From: Oxalobacteraceae bacterium OTU3CINTB1
GTDB lineage: Bacteria > Pseudomonadota > Gammaproteobacteria > Burkholderiales > Burkholderiaceae_D
DNA length: 64,000 bases
Direction of reading: 5' to 3'
Assembly: GCA_024123955.1 (NCBI GenBank)
Contig: CP099652.1
Location: 3,224,001 to 3,288,000 of the forward strand
This document shows, in pieces, positions 49,372-55,970 of the stretch (its first letter is position 1; every line of letters starts with the position of its first letter). The notes under the pieces are model-generated. The model was given only the letters and a program-made list of their open reading frames with translations, was not told the origin of the DNA and ran no database searches. A program made the translations under genes and the position numbers.

Positions 49372-50145
49372 ATGAGCACATCGGAAAATGGAAGCGAACC
49401 CTTCGCGAACTCGCCACTAAGCCTTGCCGAGAAAAAGGTCGTGGTCGTCGGCGGAAAAACCGGCATTGGTTTGGGCGTCGCGCGTGCGGCGCACGCGGCG
49501 GGCGCGTCCGTGACGGTCGCCAGCCGGCGGACCGCGTCGGACGCCGAACGTCCGCAACTTGCTGATTTCAACCAGGTGGTGCTGGATATCAGCGACGAAC
49601 CGGCGGTGCGCGACGCATTCGACGCCATCGGACCGTTCGATCATTTGGTTGTCACGTCGGGGCCGGCCTTCGGAACCTGGGAAACGTTCATGGCGGACGA
49701 TATGCGCGGCGTGCGCAGCTACATGGACACCAAGTTCATGGGCAGCTGGGCCTGCGCGCGTTACGCTGCGCCCCATCTGAAGGCGGGCGGTTCGATTACT
49801 TTCCTCACCGGCGGCTTGGCGGCGCGGGCAAAAAAAGGCCTGGCGGCGGTGGTTGCCGCGTTTGCGGCGGTGGAATCGCTGTCCGGTTCACTGGCGCTCG
49901 AGCTGGCGCCGATCCGCGTCAACACGATACGTCCCGGCTACGTCGACACGGACCTGTGGAGTGGCTTATCCGCTAGCGAGCGCATTGATCTGAAAGAAAG
50001 GGTGCGGAACACTTTTCCGGCGCGCCGGGTGGGTACGGCGGAGGATATCGGGCACGCCGCGCTGTTTCTCATGTCCAATCCTTATGTCACAGGTACCGTC
50101 ATCGAGGTATCAGGCGGGGAAAACCTGGTGCCCAGCGTGTTCTAA
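49372..50145 (+). CDS. SDR-fold protein lacking the Tyr-x3-Lys catalytic motif
   Basis: Rossmann-fold SDR of 257 residues. The cofactor motif VVGGKTGIGLGVARAAHAAG and the PG motif IRPGYVDTDLW are intact. In the segment where Tyr-x3-Lys should stand, the sequence reads KKGLAAVVAAFAAVESLSGS. By alignment to SLALELAP the Tyr position is Val and the Lys position is Phe. A subfamily of SDR-like proteins with this pattern exists, of unclear activity. ATG 49372 chosen over GTG 49360. It is divergent from a LysR regulator and converges with the next gene, overlapping it by four bases at the stops. Confidence 0.85.
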   Translation: MSTSENGSEPFANSPLSLAEKKVVVVGGKTGIGLGVARAAHAAGASVTVASRRTASDAERPQLADFNQVVLDISDEPAVRDAFDAIGPFDHLVVTSGPAFGTWETFMADDMRGVRSYMDTKFMGSWACARYAAPHLKAGGSITFLTGGLAARAKKGLAAVVAAFAAVESLSGSLALELAPIRVNTIRPGYVDTDLWSGLSASERIDLKERVRNTFPARRVGTAEDIGHAALFLMSNPYVTGTVIEVSGGENLVPSVF

Positions 50146-50981
50146 CGGGCCTGGCCGGGAGGCAGGTTCAGGCGCAGCCGGCCGTTCAGCTGTAGCGCCC
50201 TGATATCGGCACCGAACGTTTCCTCGATCAGGCGCGCTTTGAGTCCGGTAATTTCGGCTTGCCTCAAGGCCCGCTCCAGAATCGGCCGATAGCGCGCGGC
50301 CGTTGCGTCGAGATAGAAAATGAAGTCGGCTTGATACGCCAACAGCAAATGCTGCTCCACAACCAATTCCTGATGCGCGCGCGCCTCTTCCAACACCTCG
50401 GTGACGCCGCGCGGAAGATAGTCGACGCGGCGGTTTCCCGCAGCGACCATCGCGTAAATCGTACTCCATGGCGCGGTGTGCTCGTAGAGCGGCAAATCCG
50501 ACGCCTTGAACACCTTGGCATCGTGCCAGCCGGCACCTAGCCCGGCTATGAGTCTGGTGCGCTTCAGATCGCCTACGGATCGGACCCGTGCGAACGCTTC
50601 GGCATCGGTTCGACGGATGAGCAGGACACGCTGGCCGATCAGCCCATTGGTCAGCGCGTTACGCACCGGGACGAGCTCCTTGCTGCCATCCTTGTCCTTC
50701 GACTGGATGCCGTAAAAAAGATTGATATCACCCTGGCCCAGCATCCACCACATGCGGCGGGCGGGGATGTCCTTGACGTATTGGATATTGTAGGGTTGTT
50801 TGATCAGCTTCAATGACTCTTCGAGCAGGCGGACGAAGTAGTCCGCGCGGCCATCGGACACCACGGCGACCCGTAATTCGAGCGGTGCGACGCCTGAAAC
50901 CGGCACGGGCGCCGACGTCGATGAGGCCGATAAGCACAGGGCGCATGCGGCAAGGAAAATGGAGCGTAGCGCACGTATCAT
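50142..50981 (-). CDS. Periplasmic substrate-binding-like protein
   Basis: Exported protein of 279 residues: a signal peptide (SIFLAACALCLSASSTSA) and a domain of the SBP_bac_3-like type (about 35-260; ELRVAVVSDGRADYFVRLLEESL, DIPARRMWWMLGQGDINLFYG). No permease or ATPase is nearby, so it may be an orphan binding protein or sensor-type module. ATG 50981 overlaps the stop of the upstream esterase gene as ATGA, so the two are translationally coupled. Confidence 0.75.
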   Translation of the reverse strand: MIRALRSIFLAACALCLSASSTSAPVPVSGVAPLELRVAVVSDGRADYFVRLLEESLKLIKQPYNIQYVKDIPARRMWWMLGQGDINLFYGIQSKDKDGSKELVPVRNALTNGLIGQRVLLIRRTDAEAFARVRSVGDLKRTRLIAGLGAGWHDAKVFKASDLPLYEHTAPWSTIYAMVAAGNRRVDYLPRGVTEVLEEARAHQELVVEQHLLLAYQADFIFYLDATAARYRPILERALRQAEITGLKARLIEETFGADIRALQLNGRLRLNLPPGQAR

Positions 50982-51955
50982 TGTCGGGACGCCGCCGACG
51001 CGTCGGGACTGTCGCCTGTCAGTAATTTGCCATCCGCCGCGCGGGCGTAGCGGGAGAAGAACTTCCACATGGCTTCCTCATCGGCAAGCCATGTATGGCC
51101 GCCTCCCTCGGTGATATAGGCGGTGACCATGGCGCCGTCCTGGCAGCCATCGTAGAGCTCCTGGTAGACGTTTGCCGAGATCCGTCGTGTGACAGGGCGG
51201 CGCTCGCAGCGATTGAGTCCGGCCCATCGCATTTCAGCGGCATGCATGGAGTACTGCCAATATTTGGCGCCACCGCCGGCAATCGGGTTGGTCGTATCGC
51301 TGTCGCCGGCAAACGTCACAACGGGAACAGCGGATTCCGGCCGGCAGCTGTCCGGGTCGGGCTGTCGCGGGTCCGACGCAAGCGGCGCGCCCGCGCGCAG
51401 GCCTACCACCGGAGCGATGGCGGCGAAGCGTGTCGACGCGACGCATCCCAGCCAGCTTGCCATGCGGCCGCCACCGGAAAAGCCTGTCGCGTAGACGCGG
51501 CTGCGGTCGACCAGTCCTTGTTCGGCAAGCAAATCGAGGATCGACAGCAGATATTTCACGTCATCCCGGTCGCCAGCGCCGGGCGCCGCGCCGCCAGCGG
51601 TCACCACGCCGGGTATATTCCACGCGAATCCCTGGGCGAGCCGTATCGCGCCGGTCGGCGCCGCGATGATAAAGCCGTGCTTGTCGGCCAAGGTTTTGAG
51701 GTTGGAGCGGCGCAGTATGGATGCTCCTTCGCCCGAGCTCCCGTGCAGCAAGAACACTAGCGGGGCCGGCGCTCCCGCTTTGACCGTCTCGGGACGATAC
51801 ACGACGAACGGCGATGCGCCGGGGACGTCGATTTGATGCTCGGCCTGTTGAGCCTCCCTTGCTTGCGCTGCCGACAAGCCGCCCGTCAGGCAGAGCGCGG
51901 CAACGCCTGCGGATATCAATGCATTGATTGTGGGCAGGCGGTCGGCAACGGTCAT
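50978..51955 (-). CDS. Secreted PHB-depolymerase/feruloyl-esterase-like hydrolase
   Basis: Secreted alpha/beta hydrolase of 325 residues with a signal peptide (to about residue 32). It has PLVFLLHGSSGEGASILRRS, the nucleophile Ser in YATGFSGGGRMASWLG, the Asp region VVTFAGDSDTTNPI and the His in TEGGGHTWLAD. This pattern belongs to the LpqC/esterase-PHB depolymerase group, which includes feruloyl and acetylxylan esterases. With the GH10 xylanase and other glycosidases nearby, a plant-polymer ester role is possible but unproven. It heads a two-gene unit with the binding protein. Confidence 0.85.
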   Translation of the reverse strand: MTVADRLPTINALISAGVAALCLTGGLSAAQAREAQQAEHQIDVPGASPFVVYRPETVKAGAPAPLVFLLHGSSGEGASILRRSNLKTLADKHGFIIAAPTGAIRLAQGFAWNIPGVVTAGGAAPGAGDRDDVKYLLSILDLLAEQGLVDRSRVYATGFSGGGRMASWLGCVASTRFAAIAPVVGLRAGAPLASDPRQPDPDSCRPESAVPVVTFAGDSDTTNPIAGGGAKYWQYSMHAAEMRWAGLNRCERRPVTRRISANVYQELYDGCQDGAMVTAYITEGGGHTWLADEEAMWKFFSRYARAADGKLLTGDSPDASAASRQ

Positions 51956-52126
51956 TCGGTCTCTCCAGGCGCGGTCGGGAAAACTCGCAGATTACTCGAT
52001 TGTAGTCGGAAGTGCGCTCCGGATGGGCGTCGTCGTCTATCCAGGCGACTCGGGGGAGGGCGGTCTATCTCGCGATTTTTGAAATTAAAGTTTGACTCGC
52101 TGTCACGTGTAAGATATTGTTGACAC

Positions 52127-52459
52127 ATGAAACTGAAAACGCCATCCCCAACCGGAGACCAGCTGCTGGAAATGCTGTCGGCGCTATCGAACCCGCACCG
52201 GTTGCGCATCGTGGCGGCACTCACGTCTGGCGGCCGCAATTACGTCAGCCAGCTGGCGCGCGAACTCGGTATCAGCCGCCCGTTGCTGCATCTGCATCTG
52301 AAAAAACTGGAAGACGCCGGCCTGGTCACCAGCAAACTGGAATTGTCCGCCGACGGCAAGGCGCTGAATTATTTTGAAGTGCCCGATTTCAGCGTCCAGC
52401 TCACGCCGTCCGCGATCGCCGAGGCGGCGCAGTCCTTGTCCACCCATCTCGAAACCTAG
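52127..52459 (+). CDS. ArsR-like winged-helix regulator
   Basis: Winged-helix protein of 110 residues, ArsR-type: LLEMLSALSNPHRLRIVAAL, the recognition region YVSQLARELGISRPLLHLHLKKLEDAGLV and a wing with KALNYFEV. No metal-binding cysteines are present, so a metal-sensing role is not supported. It is followed after eight bases by two membrane-protein genes that it may control. ATG 52127 has no clear ribosome site and lies only six bases after a -10-like box, so either the mRNA is leaderless or the true start is an internal ATG at 52172. Confidence 0.85.
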   Translation: MKLKTPSPTGDQLLEMLSALSNPHRLRIVAALTSGGRNYVSQLARELGISRPLLHLHLKKLEDAGLVTSKLELSADGKALNYFEVPDFSVQLTPSAIAEAAQSLSTHLET

Positions 52460-52467
52460 AGGCTTTT

Positions 52468-52704
52468 ATGTCCGAACCTATCTATTTGCTGACGATATTC
52501 CTGCTACCAATGACGGTGCTGCTGATTTTCGGCATGCGCTTCATTGTGCAGCTCAAGCAAGCCAAGTTGCGCCAGCAAAGCGACAACGACTACCGCCTGC
52601 TGGCCGAACGCAGCGTGGCCGCGCAGGCTGAAACGGCCGCCGCGCTGGCGGATTTGAAGTCCCGCGTCATCGCCATCGAAAAAATTCTGAAAGAAGTCGA
52701 GTAA
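52468..52704 (+). CDS. Small membrane-anchored coiled-coil protein
   Basis: 78-residue protein: one N-terminal membrane helix (about 6-28, LLTIFLLPMTVLLIFGMRFI), then a charged coiled coil (about 30-78, KLRQQSDNDYRLLAERSVAA to IEKILKEVE). Family not recognised; similar short proteins accompany ArsR-like genes in related bacteria, as I recall. ATG 52468 is eight bases behind the regulator stop with a modest AGAGG site. It is probably the second gene of a three-gene operon. Confidence 0.7.
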   Translation: MSEPIYLLTIFLLPMTVLLIFGMRFIVQLKQAKLRQQSDNDYRLLAERSVAAQAETAAALADLKSRVIAIEKILKEVE

Positions 52705-52726
52705 TCCAATCTCAAGGAGCTTCGCC

Positions 52727-53143
52727 ATGCAAGCAGTATCGCTGACCCGTCTGTATATGTTGAGAATCGTGTACCTGATCATCGCCGTCGGACTGGGCTT
52801 GGTGATCTGGCCCGGCGTGATCCACCACGCGCAGCCATGGGGCGTGGCGCAAGGCTTCGTCAACTGCATGCTGGCGGCGTTCGGCTTGCTGTGTGCGCTG
52901 GGCATCCGTTACCCGCTGCAAATGCTGCCCGTGTTGTTGTGGGAACTGACCTGGAAAACCATCTGGCTGCTGGTGGTCGCGCTGCCGGCGTGGCGCGCCG
53001 GCCCGCTGGACCAGTCGATGCTGGAAAACCTGTTCGCGGTCGGACTGGTCGTCATCATCCCGATCGCCATGCCGTGGGGCTACGTGGCCGCCAGGTACTG
53101 GAAGCAACCGGGCGACCGCTGGAGCCGTTCAGTGTCGCACTGA
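52727..53143 (+). CDS. Hypothetical four-helix membrane protein
   Basis: 138-residue membrane protein with about four hydrophobic helices (about 12-30, 42-62, 70-92, 104-125), linked by a short Trp/Arg-containing loop (LLWELTWKTIWLL). The pattern is a DUF-type integral protein that I cannot name. ATG 52727 follows CAAGGAG. It is third in the ArsR-like gene cluster. It converges on the PLP enzyme gene with 48 bp between, in which I see no terminator. Confidence 0.7.
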   Translation: MQAVSLTRLYMLRIVYLIIAVGLGLVIWPGVIHHAQPWGVAQGFVNCMLAAFGLLCALGIRYPLQMLPVLLWELTWKTIWLLVVALPAWRAGPLDQSMLENLFAVGLVVIIPIAMPWGYVAARYWKQPGDRWSRSVSH

Positions 53144-53191
53144 GCGCGAGCGCGGCCGGACGGCTCGCGGCGAGTCGCCGGCCGCGAGCGC

Positions 53192-54469
53192 TTACGCCTT
53201 GGCGGCGAGCACACGGATGGCGGCAACCAGCCGGTCCAGGTCCGACGTGCGGGTGAAGAAGGCCGGCGTCACGCGGATGCAGGCGCCGCCCACCGGGCCG
53301 CTGCGCGCGACGGTGAAAATGCCATGCTCGTCCATCAGCCGTTTGGCCAGCGCCACGTTGTCCTCGAAACTGGTCTTGCCGCGCAGGCGGAAGGAGGTCA
53401 CCGCGCCGTACATGCCGGGCTCCTCGGGCGTGAGGATCTGCACGCCCGGCACGTCCAGCACGCGCCGCACCCAGTAGTCGCGCAGTTCGCGCAGTCGGGC
53501 GCTGCGCTCGGCCAGCGGAATCTGGCCGTGGTATTTCAGCGCGGCGGGGATGGTCATGACGCTGGCGGCGTTGACCGTGCCGGAATGGACGCGCGCGCGG
53601 ATGTCGGTGGCCGGGTAGCTGCTGTTGCCCAGCTGGATATCGATGTCTTGCAGGCGCGATTCGCGGATGTACAGGAAGCCCAGCCCCAGCGGCGCCCCTA
53701 TCCATTTGTGCAGGTTGGCGCCGACGAAATCGGCGCCGAGGTCCGGGATGCGGAAATCGAGCTGGCCCCAGGACTGCGCGATGTCGACGATGACGTCGAC
53801 GTTGCGGCGCTTGGCCAGCGCGACGATCTCGGCCACCGGTATCACCAGGCCGGTGCGGTGGCTGATGTGCGTCAGCAGCAGCAGGCGGGTGCGCGGATGC
53901 TGCCGCAACGCCTGTTCGTAAGTGTCGATCACCACATGGCGCGTGGCCGGTTCGGGAATGCGCACCGTCGCGACATTGGCGCCGCGACGGCGCGCCAGGT
54001 CGTTCATCGCGTCGATCATGGTGTCGTAGTCGAGGTTGCCGACCATGACGGTGTCGCCGGCCTTGAGCGGCCGGTAATTGGCGATCAGGTTTTGCAGCGA
54101 CTCGCTGGCGCCCCGGGTGATGGCGATTTCCCCGGTGGCGACGCCGGCATGCGCGGCCAGGCTGGCGCGGATGGCTTCGATTCCGTCGCGGTCGAACTGG
54201 CTGCGCAGATAGCGCGAGTTCTGCCGGTTCAAGGTGTCGATGTTGCGTTTGAAGTCGTCGGCCACCGGCGTCGGCATGATGCCGTAGTAGGCGTTCTCCA
54301 GATTGATGAAGTCGGGCGCCACATCGTAATGCGCGGCCAGGCTCTCCCATTTGCCGGAGGCTTCGGTTGCGGCGGCGCCGCGCGGTGCGGCGGCGAGGCC
54401 GACACCGCCAAGGGCCAGGCCGGCGACATCGCGCAACCAGTGACGTCGGTTTCGGGGGAGGGTGATCAT
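53192..54469 (-). CDS. Exported class-V aminotransferase-fold PLP enzyme
   Basis: PLP-dependent enzyme of 425 residues in the class V fold (isopenicillin N epimerase/NifS-like group). The PLP Lys is seen in GANLHKWIGAP. Phosphate and ring contacts include AITRGASESLQNL and VIVDIAQSWGQLDF. The N-terminus (PRNRRHWLRDVAGLALGGVGLAAA) looks like a Tat signal peptide, implying export of the folded holoenzyme. Such secreted homologues exist, but the substrate is unknown. ATG 54469 is better spaced from AAGGAG than ATG 54472. Confidence 0.85.
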   Translation of the reverse strand: MITLPRNRRHWLRDVAGLALGGVGLAAAPRGAAATEASGKWESLAAHYDVAPDFINLENAYYGIMPTPVADDFKRNIDTLNRQNSRYLRSQFDRDGIEAIRASLAAHAGVATGEIAITRGASESLQNLIANYRPLKAGDTVMVGNLDYDTMIDAMNDLARRRGANVATVRIPEPATRHVVIDTYEQALRQHPRTRLLLLTHISHRTGLVIPVAEIVALAKRRNVDVIVDIAQSWGQLDFRIPDLGADFVGANLHKWIGAPLGLGFLYIRESRLQDIDIQLGNSSYPATDIRARVHSGTVNAASVMTIPAALKYHGQIPLAERSARLRELRDYWVRRVLDVPGVQILTPEEPGMYGAVTSFRLRGKTSFEDNVALAKRLMDEHGIFTVARSGPVGGACIRVTPAFFTRTSDLDRLVAAIRVLAAKA

Positions 54470-54523
54470 CATGCTCCTTGATTTCGATTATTGGTTACTC
54501 GAAATTATTGCACTATTGGCCCG

Positions 54524-54542
54524 TAGTTGCAATATAGTTGCA
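54524..54542. repeat. Direct repeat upstream of the PLP enzyme gene
   Basis: TAGTTGCA occurs at 54524-54531 and 54535-54542, 11 bp apart (one helical turn), in an AT-rich stretch before the PLP enzyme gene. It could be a tandem regulator site; no partner is known. Confidence 0.25.
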
Positions 54543-54610
54543 TTTAGATTTTTCCGACGGATCGGACCCTCCCACCAACGTTGTCTGTCATGGGAGGGCT
54601 ACGGAAACAC

Positions 54611-55621
54611 CTATGGTTTCGCAGGGCCGCCCAGGCGCAACATCAGCACGCTGTGCGGCGCCAGCCTCGCTCGCAGCGTGCCGCTGGTGTCGCCCGTCTT
54701 TTTGCTCCACAGGTCGGACCAGCGGTAGACGTTCTCCTTGAAATCGACCGACCGCTTGCTCAGGTCATCGGTCAGCACTTGCTTCTTCCAGTCATGTTGA
54801 ACGTCGGCCGCCTGGTTGGAACGGTTCAGGAACATCAGTGCCCATTCGCCACCGTCGAGCGGCTTGGCATAGACCTCCAGCGGACCGTCGGCCAATACGC
54901 GCAGCGCTTGAATACCCAGCTTGTCCTGGCTCACCGCGATCACGCCGGGGTTGGTCAGGATGCGGCGGGTCGACTCCGACATGGAACGCAGGTCGTTGCC
55001 CAGGATCAGGGGCGAGGCCATCATGGCCCAGATCGACAGATGGGCGCGGTCTTCATCTTCGCTCATGCCGTTGCCCACTTCGAGCATGTCCATGTCGTTC
55101 CAGCGGCCGGGCCCGGCGAACTTGCGCAGGTTGTCGTCGGCATGCTTGTCGAGGATGCGCAGCACGCCCAGGCCGGTCGAAAAGCCGGGACTGAACTGGC
55201 AGTCGAAGCAATTATAGATATCGGGCGTGGTGCGCCACGAATGGCCGACCTGGCCGGCCCATTCCCACGGCTTGCTCATGCCCCATTCGCAGATGCTGAA
55301 CACCATCGGACGGCCGGCCTTGGCGATCGCGTCGCGCATCGTCGTGTAGGCCGCTTCGGCGTTCAAGCCCGGGGTGTCGCACCAGTCGTACTTGACGTAA
55401 TCGATGCCCCAGCGCGCATAGCTCCGCGCATCCTGGTACTCGTGGCCGCGGCTGCCGGGACGGCCGCCGCAGGTGGTCGCGCCGGCGTCCGAGTAGATGC
55501 CCAGTTTGAGTCCCTTGCCATGCACATAGTCCGCCAGCGCTTTCATGCCGGACGGGAAGCGCTTGGCAACCGGTCTCTCAACGATGAACTGCATTCTGCC
55601 GGCCTTGTGCATGGGCCGCAA
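54611..55621 (-). pseudogene. 5'-truncated GH27 alpha-galactosidase
   Basis: Open frame of 336 residues that enters the GH27 barrel at KRFPSGMKALADYVHGKGLK. The usual N-terminal signal peptide and first barrel strands (the MGWNSWN and VNIDDGW segments, about 100 residues) are absent. The nucleophile Asp79 (VKYDWCD), the second acid region (GRWNDMDMLEVGNG) and the C-terminal beta domain remain. The first 20 residues are unrelated and the start would be a TTG. No missing piece is found in other frames upstream. It lacks export and substrate-binding parts, so I read it as a decayed gene. The breakpoint is at about 55560-55600, next to the promoter region of the TonB receptor. Confidence 0.8.
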
Positions 55622-55970
55622 TTCTCAAAATCATCAATGTGGGGAGTCATTTTTCGTGCGCGGGTGAGGCTAAATCGCACAAATGCGACATTCACATGAA
55701 AAAAACGCAAGATGCTTTGAGTCGAACGAGGTTTTGCGATAAAGTGAGCCACTTCAAAGCTTTCTTTTCCTTGCGTTTGGCTTTCGAAATATGTTTAAAG
55801 CGAGCTTTGGGTCAAGATCATGCGGTGCGAAATAAAACGAAAGTGTCAATCAGGTCAGCGCACGCCAGCGGTTGCAGGGTTCCATCCCCTGAGGTGTAGG
55901 CGCGTTCGGACAGTCTTTTGGTTTGCCCCGCATCGCCTTCGCTGCTCCGACAACTTAAAGGAACCGTTTA
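55622..55970. other. 349-bp gene-free region before the TonB receptor
   Basis: No credible gene is seen on either strand. Its first part is unusually AT-rich for the window and holds several AAAGC/GCTTT motifs (such as 55757-55763 and 55797-55808). A short open frame (55543-55752, minus) overlaps the truncated GH27 gene out of frame and is not convincing. The region probably holds the promoter and operator of the galactoside locus. Confidence 0.6.
55797..55808. promoter_or_regulatory. AAAGC-GA-GCTTT dyad upstream of the TonB receptor gene
   Basis: AAAGC (55797-55801) and GCTTT (55804-55808) flank two bases, with the even-spaced symmetry of LacI/GalR-type sites. It lies 163 bp before the receptor start. 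A related AAAGCTTT palindrome is at 55757. No regulator is encoded nearby. Confidence 0.3.

Noticed and set aside
52127..52459. Metal-sensing arsenic regulator (ArsR proper)
   Set aside because: There is no cysteine metal site and no ars transport or reductase genes nearby; only the winged-helix fold is supported.
55543..55752. Minus-strand open frame of 69 codons at the edge of the truncated GH27 gene
   Set aside because: It overlaps the GH27 remnant in another phase, spans the presumed breakpoint and has no recognisable domain. It does not supply the missing GH27 N-terminus.
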